Positions 28,659-38,207 of a stretch of DNA of 64,000 nucleotides are shown piece after piece (positions within the stretch are counted from its first letter, which is position 1; each line of letters opens with the position of its first letter). The notes under the pieces are model-generated. The model had not been told where the DNA came from. It ran no database searches and saw only the letters and a program-made list of their open reading frames with translations. The position numbers and the translations under genes were made by a program. Origin of the DNA: Arthrobacter wenxiniae (GTDB lineage: Bacteria > Actinomycetota > Actinomycetes > Actinomycetales > Micrococcaceae); assembly GCF_013376105.1 (NCBI RefSeq), contig NZ_JAAMFM010000004.1, positions 124,001 to 188,000 on the forward strand, read 5' to 3'.

Positions 28659-30907
28659 GGCGACGTGGCCCCGGCCGTTCCGGCTGCCGCGTCCGACGGC
28701 TGGGCCGCCCCGGTCTCGTCGGGGGCCCCGCCGTCGGCGGTGTCCTCGTCGGAAGCCATGGCGGCCATGGACGCGGCGGCGGAGTAGTCCACCTGGGTCT
28801 CCGGACCCGAGGACGCGCGCAGCACGACGAGGGACTTCGCCGCCAACGTGAGCACGGATCCAGCCTTGAGCAGTCCGGCGTCGTCGCCGTCGGCGGTGTC
28901 CACCAGAATCTCCCAGAACGGCGAATATTCCTCCCCCGGGAGCTGGAAGTCCACGCCGTCAACGTGGGCGTTGAAGCCCATGAGGAAGCTGTCGTCGGTC
29001 ATCCGCCGGCCGCGGGAATCCTGTTCCCGGATGCCGTCCCCGTTGTAGAACACGCCGATGGTCCGGCCGAACCCGCTGTCCCAGTCGTCGGGACGCATTT
29101 CCGTTCCGTCGGGCTTGAGCCAGACGATGTCCTGAAGCTCTTCGCCCTCGCCCCGGAGTACGGGACGGCCGTCGAAGAAGCGGCTGCGCCGGAACGTGGG
29201 GTGGTCGCGACGGATCTTGTTGACCATGGCGGTGAATTCCACCAGCGGCTGGTCCATGGCGTCCCAGTGCACCCAGCTGAGCTCGGAGTCCTGGCAGTAA
29301 GAGTTGTTGTTGCCTTGCTGTGTACGGCTGAGCTCGTCGCCGTGCAGAAGCATCGGGACTCCCTGCGAGAGCAGGAGCGTGGCGATGAAATTGCGCTGTT
29401 GGCGGGCACGCAGCGCGAGGACGGCGTCGTCGTCGGAGTCCCCTTCCACGCCGCAGTTCCAGGAACGGTTGTGGGACTCGCCGTCGTTGTTGTCCTCACC
29501 GTTGGCTTCATTGTGCTTGTCGTTGTAGGACACGAGGTCGCGCAGCGTGAACCCGTCGTGGGCGGTGACGAAGTTGATGGACGCCACGGGCCGCCGGCTG
29601 GAACTTTCGTAGAGGTCCGCCGAACCCGTCAGACGGGAGGCGAACTCGCCGAGGGTGGCCGGTTCGCCACGCCAAAAGTCACGGACGGTGTCACGGTACT
29701 TGCCGTTCCATTCGCTCCACTGCGGCGGGAAGTTGCCCACCTGGTAGCCGCCCGGTCCAACGTCCCACGGCTCGGCAATGAGCTTGACCTGGGAGACGAC
29801 CGGGTCCTGCTGGATCAGTTCGAAGAAGGTCGAGAGCTTGTCGACGTCGTAGAACTCGCGGGCCAGAGTGGAGGCGAGGTCAAACCGGAATCCGTCCACA
29901 TGCATCTCCGTCACCCAGTACCGCAGCGAGTCCATGAGCAGTTGCAGGGAATGGGGGTGCCGGACGTTGAGTGAATTCCCGGTTCCGGTGTAGTCCATGT
30001 AGTGCTTCAGGTCGTCGTCGACCAGGCGGTAGTAGGCTGCGTTGTCGATGCCCTTGAACGACAAGGTGGGGCCCAGGTGGTTGCCTTCGGCCGTGTGGTT
30101 GTACACCACGTCTAGGATGACTTCGATGCCCGCCCGGTGCAGGTCCCTGACCATGGCCTTGAATTCCTGGACCTGGTGCCCGGCGTCGCCATCCGAGCTG
30201 TAGGTGTTCTGGGGTGCGAAGAAGCCAATGGTGTTGTACCCCCAGTAGTTGTTCAAACCCTTCTCCACGAGAGTGCCGTCGTTGACGAACTGGTGAACGG
30301 GCATGAGCTCCACCGCCGTGATTCCGAGCTTTTTGAAGTGCTCGATCACGGCAGGGTGGGCGACGCCGGCATACGTTCCGCGCTGCTCCTCCGGGACCTC
30401 CGGGTGCAGCTCGGTCAGCCCCTTGACGTGGGCCTCGTAGATGACGGTTTCGTGGTAGGGAATGTGCAGTTGGCGGTCGCCGTCCCAGTCAAAGAAGGGG
30501 CTGATGACCTCGCTGTACATCGTGTGCGGCGCCGAGTCGGTGTCATTGCGGGAGTCCGGATCGCCGAATTCATAGGAGAAGAGCGCAGGGTCCCAGTCAA
30601 TTTGTCCGTGAATGGACTTGGCATACGGGTCAAGGAGAAGCTTGTTGGCATTGAACCGTTGGCCATGTTCAGGCTCGTAGGCTCCGTGCACACGGTAGCC
30701 GTATTTCTGCCCCGGCTGGACCTGCGGCAGATAGCAGTGCCAGATGTACCCGTCCACTTCAGTCACTTCGATGCGCGTTTCCGAAAGGTCGTCCGCCAGG
30801 AGGCACAGCTCCACCCTTTCGGCCTGCTCGCTGAACAAGGAAAAGTTGGTGCCGGTGCCGTCAAACGAGGCTCCCAGCGGGTATGCGTTTCCGGGCCAAA
30901 CTTCCAT
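28655..30907 (-). CDS. treX: Glycogen debranching enzyme GlgX/TreX
   Basis: This 750-residue cytosolic GH13 isoamylase-type enzyme hydrolyses alpha-1,6 branches of glycogen and supplies linear dextrin to TreY. A CBM48 domain opens the protein ([20 protein letters not shown]). The barrel carries [15 protein letters not shown], the nucleophile Asp in [10 protein letters not shown], the acid/base Glu in [20 protein letters not shown], and Asp in [13 protein letters not shown]. The frame begins at 30991, but the ATG at 30907 sits behind CAGGAGGACCC and matches the family start. It is the first gene of the operon. Confidence 0.95.
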   Translation of the reverse strand: MEVWPGNAYPLGASFDGTGTNFSLFSEQAERVELCLLADDLSETRIEVTEVDGYIWHCYLPQVQPGQKYGYRVHGAYEPEHGQRFNANKLLLDPYAKSIHGQIDWDPALFSYEFGDPDSRNDTDSAPHTMYSEVISPFFDWDGDRQLHIPYHETVIYEAHVKGLTELHPEVPEEQRGTYAGVAHPAVIEHFKKLGITAVELMPVHQFVNDGTLVEKGLNNYWGYNTIGFFAPQNTYSSDGDAGHQVQEFKAMVRDLHRAGIEVILDVVYNHTAEGNHLGPTLSFKGIDNAAYYRLVDDDLKHYMDYTGTGNSLNVRHPHSLQLLMDSLRYWVTEMHVDGFRFDLASTLAREFYDVDKLSTFFELIQQDPVVSQVKLIAEPWDVGPGGYQVGNFPPQWSEWNGKYRDTVRDFWRGEPATLGEFASRLTGSADLYESSSRRPVASINFVTAHDGFTLRDLVSYNDKHNEANGEDNNDGESHNRSWNCGVEGDSDDDAVLALRARQQRNFIATLLLSQGVPMLLHGDELSRTQQGNNNSYCQDSELSWVHWDAMDQPLVEFTAMVNKIRRDHPTFRRSRFFDGRPVLRGEGEELQDIVWLKPDGTEMRPDDWDSGFGRTIGVFYNGDGIREQDSRGRRMTDDSFLMGFNAHVDGVDFQLPGEEYSPFWEILVDTADGDDAGLLKAGSVLTLAAKSLVVLRASSGPETQVDYSAAASMAAMASDEDTADGGAPDETGAAQPSDAAAGTAGATSP

Positions 30908-31364
30908 GGGTCCTCCTGAGGCTGCTGCTGTTGAGGTCGCGTCGCGGGCACCGGGGCGACCGACACCCAACACCACGAACGTTGATACCAACCCTACTCA
31001 CCCGGGCCGGAGCTTGGTGCGATTGCCGTGAGTCGGTGGGCGTGGCGTCCTTTCGCGGAAGGCCTGTCCTGGGGAATTTGTCCGGGGTGAGCGGCAGGTC
31101 CCGGCCCCTGATCCCCGTCGCGTCGATGGGACGCGTTCTCAGTCGCCGCCGGGCGTCCCAGCGACCCGGGCCCCGCCGGTGTCCGGATCCACCCCGGCCT
31201 CGGCGAACTGGGCGCCTGTCCTGCCACGACACGAACCCCGGTTTCACCACCAGCCGCGATGTCCCGGATCGAGAAGACAATGTTCACGTAGGCGCCTCGG
31301 CGGCACAGGTTTCCGCTCATGCGTTTTGGCTTGCACCGATCCCACAAGGTTGTTATCCAGCGCC
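30908..31364. other. Intergenic upstream of treX
   Basis: This 457-bp spacer should contain the treXYZ promoter. Open frames are present on both strands but none resembles a protein. No repeats or RNA structures stood out. Confidence 0.35.
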
Positions 31365-31913
31365 TCATGCCTGGGCATCGGTGGTTGAGTCTTCGGGTGG
31401 GTAGGTGACGGTCGTGCCGTGAACGCGTGCGAAGGATCGCAACACGTGCGGTGTCGCCTTCTTCTCGGTCATGATGTCCAGCACCTTGATGCCTCGTACC
31501 GTCAGGGCATCCGCAATCATGGACCGGTGGCAGCGCCATGGCACGGCTTCCGCGCACATGATCGCCACATCGTTGTGTTGTGCCCGCTCCACCAAGTCAT
31601 CGATGGCCTCGGCGAACTCACTTGTCTGCATGTAATCGGCGTAGCCCTGAAACGATTTGTTGCGCCAACCTCCGTTCGGGCTGTCCTTGCGCACGTGACG
31701 CAGGCCGCCCAGCGCCTTCGACCGGCGGTAGGTAAGGCCTGCGGCCCGCAGACTGGCAGCCACCGCATCCTCCATGAATTGAGGATTGTGCGCCGACTTC
31801 GGAATCGTGCGCACGTCCACCAGTTTTTTCACCCCGTGCGACTTCAGAAGGGCGATGAATTCGTCGATCGGATGCGTCGAATGTCCAACGGTGTAAATCG
31901 TGGTGTCGTTCAT
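31365..31913 (-). CDS. DUF488 domain protein
   Basis: This 182-residue cytosolic protein shows the family pattern: IYTVGHSTHPIDEFIALLKS, LVDVRTIPKSAHNPQF, YRRSKALGGLRHVRKDSPN, FQGYADYMQT and AIMCAEAVPWRCHRSMIADA with its conserved cysteines. DUF488 proteins have no firmly established activity. The length is normal and the gene appears intact and monocistronic. Confidence 0.92.
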   Translation of the reverse strand: MNDTTIYTVGHSTHPIDEFIALLKSHGVKKLVDVRTIPKSAHNPQFMEDAVAASLRAAGLTYRRSKALGGLRHVRKDSPNGGWRNKSFQGYADYMQTSEFAEAIDDLVERAQHNDVAIMCAEAVPWRCHRSMIADALTVRGIKVLDIMTEKKATPHVLRSFARVHGTTVTYPPEDSTTDAQA

Positions 31914-32019
31914 CCAGCAACAGTACCGAACCCAAAATCGACAACCAACAATGGCAGAAAAGGGGTGTGACTTGCAGCAGCAAATGGCGGTGTTTTAGCA
32001 GCGCTAAATGTCATTCTTC

Positions 32020-32330
32020 TGCTGCTGGGCCGCTGGAGCTCTCGGTAGGCGGTGGCAGGGGAAACGTCGAACAGTTCTGCCAACTCGTTTTAGGTGTGGG
32101 TGCGGCCCGCGTGAGCGGCGCGTAGGTGCCGCTGCTTGGCGGGTCTGAGATGGGGTTGGTTCCGCGGAGCCTGCCTTTTGCTTGTCGCAATTGCCGACCC
32201 TTCAAGGGTTCGCAACCGGATAGGGTCCGCTTCGAGTTCTGCAACCATGCCGAGGGGCGTTGGACAGGAGCCGGCGCACCGGGCGGCAATATCATAGATC
32301 GATCCACCCTCGTTGACCGGCCAGTGACTG
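32020..32330 (-). pseudogene. Serine recombinase (resolvase/invertase) remnant
   Basis: Read on the minus strand, one frame gives EGGSIYDIA, then MVAELEADPIRLRTLEGSAI, KQRHLRAAHAGRTHT, a stop, and NELAELFDVSPATAYRELQR. This is the second half of a small serine recombinase: the end of the catalytic domain, the long E-helix and the C-terminal helix-turn-helix. The N-terminal catalytic serine region is absent, a TAA interrupts the HTH linker, and conserved residues have drifted. It is the relic of a mobile or DNA-inversion element. Confidence 0.65.
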
Positions 32331-32350
32331 AACTTTTCGGACTTCTTCGG

Positions 32351-32935
32351 CTATGAGGGCTTGGGTCGTGCGCGGACGTGCATCCGCTCGCCCTGCTGTC
32401 CAAACAGGCTGATGAACTCGACGGGTTTCCCGTCGGCGCTGGCGAACCAGTGGGGTGTGTGGGTGTCGAATTCCGCGGCTTCACCGGCGCGGAGTTCAAA
32501 GTCTTTGTCGCCCAGCACCAGACGCAATCGGCCGTTGAGGATGTACAGCCATTCGTAACCCTCGTGAACGCGCGGGTCGGGCTCCGCCCCGCGGGCATCA
32601 CCGGTGAGCACCATCTTGAAGGCCTGCAATCCGCCAGGGCGGCGCGTGAGAGGAACAGCGGTCATGCCGGCATGCGTGATGGGCCGGAGATGGATTCTGG
32701 GATCCCCGGTGGGCGGGGCGCCGACCAGATCATCGAGGGGAACGCCATACAGCCTCGCGAGGGGAAGCAGGATTTCCAGGTTTGGCTTGCGTTGACCCGA
32801 TTCGAGGCGGGACAGGGTGCTCACTGACACCCCGGATGCGGAGGACACATCCCCGAGGGTGAGGTCCCGTTCCGCGCGGAGTGCCCGAAGCCGGGGGCCA
32901 ACCGCTCCGAGGACGTCATCAAGCTCATTTGCCAT
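32351..32935 (-). CDS. XRE-family regulator with cupin sensor domain
   Basis: The protein has 194 residues. An N-terminal helix-turn-helix (residues 15-70: LTLGDVSSASGVSVSTLSRL, ESGQRKPNLEILLPLARLYG) is joined to a C-terminal cupin barrel (VHEGYEWLYILNGRLRLVLG and later AAEFDTHTPHWFAS). Such proteins are usually local repressors or activators with small ligands. The frame starts at 33049, but the ATG at 32935 gives the family start MANELDDVLGAVG. It is divergent from the thioredoxin-reductase-like gene and probably controls it through the repeats between them. Confidence 0.9.
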   Translation of the reverse strand: MANELDDVLGAVGPRLRALRAERDLTLGDVSSASGVSVSTLSRLESGQRKPNLEILLPLARLYGVPLDDLVGAPPTGDPRIHLRPITHAGMTAVPLTRRPGGLQAFKMVLTGDARGAEPDPRVHEGYEWLYILNGRLRLVLGDKDFELRAGEAAEFDTHTPHWFASADGKPVEFISLFGQQGERMHVRARPKPS

Positions 32936-32971
32936 ACCCACAGTTTGCCATAACAGCAATAGAGTTTGCCA
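32928..32971. promoter_or_regulatory. Three TTTGCCA repeats between divergent genes
   Basis: TTTGCCAT occurs at 32928-32935 (covering the regulator start codon) and 32944-32951, and TTTGCCA at 32965-32971. The spacings of 16 and 21 bp put two copies on the same face of the helix. They are good candidates for binding sites of the XRE-cupin protein, controlling itself and the divergent oxidoreductase. Only the sequence pattern supports this. Confidence 0.5.
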
Positions 32972-33055
32972 ATTCCCCTTTTTGCGGTGGAAGGTGGTGG
33001 AACCGCCGAATGTTGCTGGCGGCAAACTTCCAGACGCAACGAAGGACAAATCAGT

Positions 33056-34117
33056 ATGGACGCCACTCGGTATGACGTTGTAATTATTGGGGGCGGCGCT
33101 GCGGGACTCAGCGCCGCCACGACGCTGGGCCGGGCGCTACGCTCGGTGCTGGTCATCGATTCCGGGACACCCCGCAACGCGCCAGCGGCGGGTGTCCACG
33201 GTTATCTTTCGAGGGACGGTATAAGCCCCGGAGAACTCCTGTCCATCGGGCGCGGCGAAGTGCTCTCCTACGGAGGAACGCTCACCGAGGGTGAAGCCGT
33301 TTCGGCACGGCGGACCCCCGAGGGATTTGAGGTGCTTCTCGGAGATGGCCGCCGGTTCTCCTGCCGACGGCTCCTCGTCACCACCGGCTTGACCGACGAA
33401 CTGCCGCCGATCGACGGGCTGCACCAGCAGTGGGGAAGGGGGGTTGTGCACTGCCCCTACTGCCATGGCTGGGAGATCCGCGGGCAACGGATTGGAGTGC
33501 TGGGCACCGGCCCCCTCTCGGTCCATCAGGCACTGCTGTTCAGGCAATGGTCCCCGGACATCACCCTGTTCCTCAACGACACGGTGGAACCCACCGACGA
33601 GGAGTGGGGCAAGCTGGCAGCCCGCTCTGTCACGGTCGTTGACGGTGCCGTGGCTACTGTGGACGCCGTCGATGGTGACCTCACCGGGCTCACACTTCGC
33701 CAGGGGCGTTCGTTCGAGCTGCAAGCGCTGGCTGTCGGGACACGGATGGCGGCCAGATCCGCGTTACTGGAATCACTCGGACTAACGTCCCAACTGCATC
33801 CGTCCGGAGCCGGACGGTTCATCGAGACCGACGCGACGGGTGCGACCGCCTTATCTGGAGTTTATGCGGCGGGCAACGTCTCCAACCTAATGGCCCAAGT
33901 GATCACCGCGGCGGCCGAGGGTGTCATGGCCGGCGCAAGGATCAACGCCGACCTCATCGAAGAGGAAACCCGGTGGGCCGTTGAGGGGCGCTTCGGGGTC
34001 TTTTCGGCCGCCTCGGAAGCAACGGTCTCTAAAATCGTGCTGGGTCAGCGACGCCATGGCCTCGACCTTGGGCCGAGCGCCGCCGGCCTGGGCTCTGCGG
34101 CCACGGCGGAAAGGTGA
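33056..34117 (+). CDS. Thioredoxin-reductase-like FAD oxidoreductase
   Basis: This 353-residue cytosolic flavoprotein has an N-terminal FAD motif ([20 protein letters not shown]), the active-site CPYC in HCPYCHGWEIRGQR, an NADPH-binding segment (RIGVLGTGPLSVHQALLF), and the C-terminal FAD motif SGVYAAGNVSNLMAQVITAA. It resembles the thioredoxin reductase fold but belongs to the lone type found next to XRE-cupin regulators. The tail beyond residue 305 (FSAASEATVSKIVLG) is typical. The ATG at 33056 follows GAAGGA; the 30 codons upstream lie in the promoter. A methyltransferase remnant begins five bases after the stop. Confidence 0.9.
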   Translation: MDATRYDVVIIGGGAAGLSAATTLGRALRSVLVIDSGTPRNAPAAGVHGYLSRDGISPGELLSIGRGEVLSYGGTLTEGEAVSARRTPEGFEVLLGDGRRFSCRRLLVTTGLTDELPPIDGLHQQWGRGVVHCPYCHGWEIRGQRIGVLGTGPLSVHQALLFRQWSPDITLFLNDTVEPTDEEWGKLAARSVTVVDGAVATVDAVDGDLTGLTLRQGRSFELQALAVGTRMAARSALLESLGLTSQLHPSGAGRFIETDATGATALSGVYAAGNVSNLMAQVITAAAEGVMAGARINADLIEEETRWAVEGRFGVFSAASEATVSKIVLGQRRHGLDLGPSAAGLGSAATAER

Positions 34118-34122
34118 GGGGC

Positions 34123-34672
34123 ATGGATCACCAGCACCCCACGATGCGGGACCACGACCACCGAACCCACCAGCGATAGGACGGCCAGGACCAGCACCGC
34201 GTCCTCGATCTCGACGCCGAGGTGTTCGGCGACCTCGCAGCCGTTCTGGACCTGGCCGGAGTGACAGCTGCGCGCAGCGTCGCCGACCCCGCCCTGCTCC
34301 TGTCGGGGGTGCGCCGGGCGGGGTGCTGCTGGAGCAGCGCTGTCACGCCGCTGCCGCGGCCGAGGGGTGGAACTACCACCCGGACTGGGCGCCGGTCATC
34401 GAGGCCGCCGGGTTCAGCGTCACCCAATCCGAAGTAACAACGATCACACCCGCAACCCCGGCTGCACGGGAATACGCCCAGGAATGGTTCGCGCGCTTCT
34501 CGCACCTGGCGGCCCTGACCGCCGACGACCGCGACGCCGTGAAAGAACTACTGAAACGGTTCCCGGACCACCCGGAGCTGGCCCCCGCACCACCCGGACC
34601 GTCTGGGTTGCCACCCCCGACCAGAACCAGCAGCGCCCCTGAGTCAACTCTTCCCCACGCAAAACCCGCATG
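34123..34672 (+). pseudogene. Class I SAM methyltransferase, core deleted
   Basis: An ATG at 34123 behind AAGGTGAGGGGC starts MDHQHPTMRDHDHRTHQR and then hits a stop. The next frame continues HRVLDLDAEVFGDLAAVLDL, AGVTAARSVADPALLLSGVR. A third frame ends with QRCHAAAAAEGWNYHPDWAP and VIEAAGFSVTQ to the stop near 34672. The GxGxG SAM-binding core that should follow AARSVAD is missing: the sequence jumps to a later VADPALLLSGVRRA motif. Deletion between two similar GTCGCCGAC-like sequences is a possible cause, but the lost copy cannot be seen. The gene is dead. Confidence 0.7.
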
Positions 34673-34712
34673 AAGAGTTCAACTCCGACACGTCCCAGAA
34701 ATCAACAGTTTT

Positions 34713-36488
34713 TCAAGACACGGCCATCGTGTCGATGAGGGTGCCGTCATCTTCGTAGTGTGTCGCGTTGGCGATGTCGCGGCCGGCAATGTAGCCGAAC
34801 GTCAGCGCCGGCCCCAGATTGATTCCCCCGGCGGGGTAGTGCCCGCCCATGACCGAGGCCTGATCGTTGCCCGCGACGTAAAGACCCTTGATGGGCTGGC
34901 CATCGTTGTCCAGGACACGGGAGCGTGAATCGGCCGCGAGGCCCGCGAAGGTGCCGAACGATCCCGGGACAATCCTGACGGCGTAGAAGGGTCCCTTTTG
35001 CAGGGGCCGCAGCGAGGGGTTGGGGGTGTTCTTGGGATCGCCCCCGTAGCGGTTGAATTCGCTGGCCCCCCGATCGAAGACGGGGTCGATGCCCTTCCGC
35101 GCGTTGCGATTGAATTCAGCGACCGTCGCGGCGAGCCCCTGCGGATCAATCCCGCAGGCTGCTGCCAATTCCTCAAGGGTCTTGCCCTTCTTGAGGTACC
35201 CGGAGCGCAGGTACGGGTAAAGCGGCACGGGCAGCGGCTTGGCCATCCCCAAAGGGAACTTACGGACGAACTCCGCGTCGGCGATCTGCCAGGCCTCCAC
35301 CGGTTCGCCCTCAGGGGTGGCGTTGAGCAGGCCTTCGACGTAGTCGTAGTAGCCATTGGCCTCGTTGACGAAGCGCTTGCCGTCCCGGCGGACGCCGATG
35401 CTGCCGGGCTTGGCCCGGTCCATGATGTGCGGGAAGGTTCCGGTGCGTCCGTTGCGGTACGGCACCAGGGAGACCGGGCACCAGGCGGCCGGGGACTCGA
35501 CATCGGACTCGAAGCGGGCTCCTACGGCTTGGGCCATGGTGATGCCGTCACCGGTGGTTTCCTTCGGCGCAAGTGTCCAGTGCTCAGTGCCGGTGGGGGT
35601 TTTGGGGAACAGCGCCTTGCGGCGGGAGACGTCGTTGGGGAAGCCGCCGGCGGCCAGGACGACGCCGCGGGATGCGTTGATCTGCAGCTCGCCTTCCGGG
35701 GAACTTACGACTGCGCCCGTCACCTTCCCGGACGCGTCCGTCAGCAGGTGCTTGGCTGGCGTGGAGACGCGGATCTCCACGCCCAGGTCATCGGCGGATT
35801 TCAGCAGCCGGCCCGTGAGCGCGGTGCCGTTGACCAGCTGCATGTTCCGCCGGTGGGTGAGGAGGTCCAGCACATGGAATGCAACCCGCCAGCCAGCGTG
35901 GAAGATGCCCCGGATGTTTCCTTGGGAGGCGGAGAGGAATTTTGTCAGGTCCGGTCCTGCCATAATGCCCATCCCCAGGAACGAGGTTTCGTAGAGCTGG
36001 TGCCGCATCTTGGCCCGGAGTTCAGGCTTGATCTTGCGTGCGTTGAACGGCTTGGGCCCCACGGACCGGTGTCCGGTGCCTGCGCCGGGAGTGCTGCCGT
36101 AGATGTCCTTGATCTTGGTTCCCGGCACAAACTGAAGGCTGGTTTTGTCCTGGAAGAAGCCGACCATATGCGGGACCGCCTCGAGGAATGCCTCCACCCT
36201 GTCTGCCTGGTAGTTCGGGCCGAGCCGGTGGCGCAGGTAGGTGCGGAACAGCTCGCGGTCCTCGTTGACGCCGTCGGCTTTGGCCAGCGGGTTGCCAGGG
36301 GTCCAGGCCCACCCGCCGGACCAGGACGTGGCGCCGCCGCAGACGTCGGCCTTGTCAACAACCACTACTTTCAGTCCGTGATAGGCGGCGGCCACGGCGG
36401 CAGACAGACCACCCGCGCCGGAGCCGACTACCAGGACATCGCAGTCCAGGCTCGGGAGGGCAGATGAAGGATTTGCTGGTGCAGTCAT
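34713..36488 (-). CDS. KstD-like FAD-dependent dehydrogenase
   Basis: This 591-residue flavoprotein belongs to the fumarate-reductase/3-ketosteroid-dehydrogenase superfamily. The FAD site is CDVLVVGSGAGGLSAAVAAA with GGATSWSGGWAW after it, and the C-terminal FAD-capping region is GGHYPAGGINLGPALTFGYI. Members introduce double bonds next to a ketone in cyclic substrates. It is the last gene of the operon that begins with the MFS carrier, 13 bp behind the aldo/keto reductase. In this setting I infer desaturation of an oxocyclohexane or cyclohexene carboxylate on the way to an aromatic acid. The ATG at 36488 gives a normal N-terminus (MTAPANPSSALP). Confidence 0.9.
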   Translation of the reverse strand: MTAPANPSSALPSLDCDVLVVGSGAGGLSAAVAAAYHGLKVVVVDKADVCGGATSWSGGWAWTPGNPLAKADGVNEDRELFRTYLRHRLGPNYQADRVEAFLEAVPHMVGFFQDKTSLQFVPGTKIKDIYGSTPGAGTGHRSVGPKPFNARKIKPELRAKMRHQLYETSFLGMGIMAGPDLTKFLSASQGNIRGIFHAGWRVAFHVLDLLTHRRNMQLVNGTALTGRLLKSADDLGVEIRVSTPAKHLLTDASGKVTGAVVSSPEGELQINASRGVVLAAGGFPNDVSRRKALFPKTPTGTEHWTLAPKETTGDGITMAQAVGARFESDVESPAAWCPVSLVPYRNGRTGTFPHIMDRAKPGSIGVRRDGKRFVNEANGYYDYVEGLLNATPEGEPVEAWQIADAEFVRKFPLGMAKPLPVPLYPYLRSGYLKKGKTLEELAAACGIDPQGLAATVAEFNRNARKGIDPVFDRGASEFNRYGGDPKNTPNPSLRPLQKGPFYAVRIVPGSFGTFAGLAADSRSRVLDNDGQPIKGLYVAGNDQASVMGGHYPAGGINLGPALTFGYIAGRDIANATHYEDDGTLIDTMAVS

Positions 36489-36501
36489 GTTCAGTGCTTT
36501 C

Positions 36502-37341
36502 TCAGTGGAAGTAGGTGTCGGAGTCCAGGCGCGGCGGCGCACCGGTTTCGAGTGCATCAATCGCGGCCATTTGCTGCCGGGTCAGGGCGAAACTGAAGAC
36601 GTCCAGGTTCTCGCGTTGGCGTTGGCTGTTCGCGGACTTCGGCACCGCCACGCGGCCGTGCTGCACGTGCCAGCGCAGGACGATCTGGGCCGGTGTCATG
36701 CCAAGCTCCCTGGCAGGGCCGCGCACAGCCGCCTGCTCCAGGAAACTCCCGTTGCGGCCCAAAGGGCTGTAGGCGGCAGTGACTATTCCGTGCTCGCGGT
36801 GGTAGGCCAGTTGGGCCGGTTGGCCGTGCTCGGGATCAACCTGTACCTGGTTCAGCGGGACGGGCAAGCAGGCCTCCTGAACGGCCTGCAGGTGCGCCGG
36901 TTTGAAATTTGAGACTCCCCAGGCCCTAATGGAGCCATCGTCGACGAGGTCCTGCAGGCCTTCGCAGGCTTCAACGAATCTCCCCTGGGCGGGGTTGGGC
37001 CAGTGAACCAGGAGCAGGTCCAGATACTCGGTTCCGAGCCGGTGCACCGACTTGCGGAAGGCCTCGCGCACACCGGTCCGGCTGTGCCACTGGGTGTTGA
37101 ACTTGGTGGTGAGGAACAGGTCCCCGCGGTCGATGCCGCTGCGGCGAATGCCCTCCCCCACGGCAGCCTCGTTGGCGTAGTTCTCGGCTGTGTCGATGTG
37201 CCGGTAGCCGTTGTTTATGGCTTGGCTCACCGTCGCGGCGGCGTCCTCACCCGTCAGGGGCCAGGTGCCCAGGCCGATGAGCGGTATGCGCACGTCCGGC
37301 GCGAGCTGCGCCGTCGTTAACTCTGCAGTGGTGCCGCTCAT
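36502..37341 (-). CDS. Aldo/keto reductase
   Basis: This 279-residue cytosolic NADPH-dependent TIM-barrel oxidoreductase shows the AKR tetrad: Asp and Tyr in HIDTAENYANEAAVG, Lys in LFLTTKFNTQ and His in LLLVHWPNPAQGR. The C-terminal cofactor motif is VAVPKSANSQRQRENLDVF. It belongs to the 2,5-diketo-gluconate-reductase-like group. Its ATG overlaps the stop of the TIM-barrel gene (ATGA), so translation is coupled. In this operon it may interconvert a keto and hydroxy group on a hydroaromatic intermediate; that role is inference. Confidence 0.93.
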   Translation of the reverse strand: MSGTTAELTTAQLAPDVRIPLIGLGTWPLTGEDAAATVSQAINNGYRHIDTAENYANEAAVGEGIRRSGIDRGDLFLTTKFNTQWHSRTGVREAFRKSVHRLGTEYLDLLLVHWPNPAQGRFVEACEGLQDLVDDGSIRAWGVSNFKPAHLQAVQEACLPVPLNQVQVDPEHGQPAQLAYHREHGIVTAAYSPLGRNGSFLEQAAVRGPARELGMTPAQIVLRWHVQHGRVAVPKSANSQRQRENLDVFSFALTRQQMAAIDALETGAPPRLDSDTYFH

Positions 37342-38207
37342 TTCACACCTGCCGCGTCAAGAGTTCCGGTCAGCCGCGCGCTGCCTGCCTGGGCCAGCAC
37401 GGCGTCCACACCTGATTTGAGCAGGCGCGCCCAGCCGAGCTCGCCGAGTTCCGCCACCCGCCGGTCCGAAGGTGTCTCCGCACTGACCGGAAGGCTGGCC
37501 GGAAGTGCGGCAACCGCCGCCACGAGGCCGAACTCGCCCTCGCCGGGAACGCCCCGCTCCGAGCGGGATTCGATGACGAGCTCCTCGCGGCTGCCTGGCC
37601 GTTCCGCCGGGCCGTCGCACAACTGCAGGAGCGGCACGAGGTCTGTGTTGGCGCGCAGCTCCTCCCACTGGGCAGCGGCGCCCTGACCGTTATAGCGGTT
37701 GAAGTGCAGGGTGTCCACCACGATCCGGCAGCCGGCCTGGCGGGCGATGTCCGCGGCCTGGGCGATCGAGGCGACGGGCTGGTAGGAGATCGCTTCCAGG
37801 GTGGGGGTGATCCCGAATCCGCGGCCGTCCTCGGTCATCCGGGCCAGCGTGCCGATCAGCCGGGCGCTGTCGGGGTCGGCACCGGCCACGGTGAGGGAGC
37901 TTGCCCTCAGGGCCTGGCCCGCTTCCATCATGCGCAGCCATGCTTCGCGCTGGTCGCTGCCGTCGAGCAGCAGGAATTCGATATCCCGGACGGTCACTCC
38001 GGTGTCCTGCATCCTGGACAATGTGTCGCGGAGCATCGGTGAGCCTGGCTGGAGGTTGTAGGGGCGTTCCGTGGGCGTCACTGGGCGCACCCGGGCGCCG
38101 ATGAAATCAAAGCCTGCCTGGGCGGCGATTCCCACCAATTCAGGCGGGGCGGTGTTCAGCAGGGACAGCTGGGCCAGGCCGATCGGCCTGTGCGCGTTTT
38201 CGGTCAT
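37338..38207 (-). CDS. TIM-barrel sugar-isomerase/dehydroshikimate-dehydratase-like protein
   Basis: This 289-residue protein belongs to the AP-endonuclease-2/xylose-isomerase-like TIM-barrel family. Metal-binding positions are plausible in TLEAISYQPV (Glu), IVVDTLHFNRYNG (Asp, His), LLQLCDGPAE (Asp) and the late Glu in PVSAETPSDRR. The family includes sugar epimerases, hydroxypyruvate isomerase and the metal-dependent 3-dehydroshikimate dehydratases that make protocatechuate. Its place beside an AroE-like dehydrogenase and a shikimate-type carrier makes the last function attractive but unproven. The start at 38207 overlaps the stop of the 53-residue ORF (ATGA), and it is coupled to the next gene in the same way. 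Confidence 0.85.
   Translation of the reverse strand: MTENAHRPIGLAQLSLLNTAPPELVGIAAQAGFDFIGARVRPVTPTERPYNLQPGSPMLRDTLSRMQDTGVTVRDIEFLLLDGSDQREAWLRMMEAGQALRASSLTVAGADPDSARLIGTLARMTEDGRGFGITPTLEAISYQPVASIAQAADIARQAGCRIVVDTLHFNRYNGQGAAAQWEELRANTDLVPLLQLCDGPAERPGSREELVIESRSERGVPGEGEFGLVAAVAALPASLPVSAETPSDRRVAELGELGWARLLKSGVDAVLAQAGSARLTGTLDAAGVK

Noticed and set aside
27201-28787. 528-codon open frame opposite treY
   Set aside because: It is antisense to a gene with complete GH13 motifs and has no domain character; high GC leaves the opposite strand free of stops.
34998-36467. 489-codon plus-strand frame opposite the first flavoprotein
   Set aside because: Antisense shadow of a gene with full FAD motifs.
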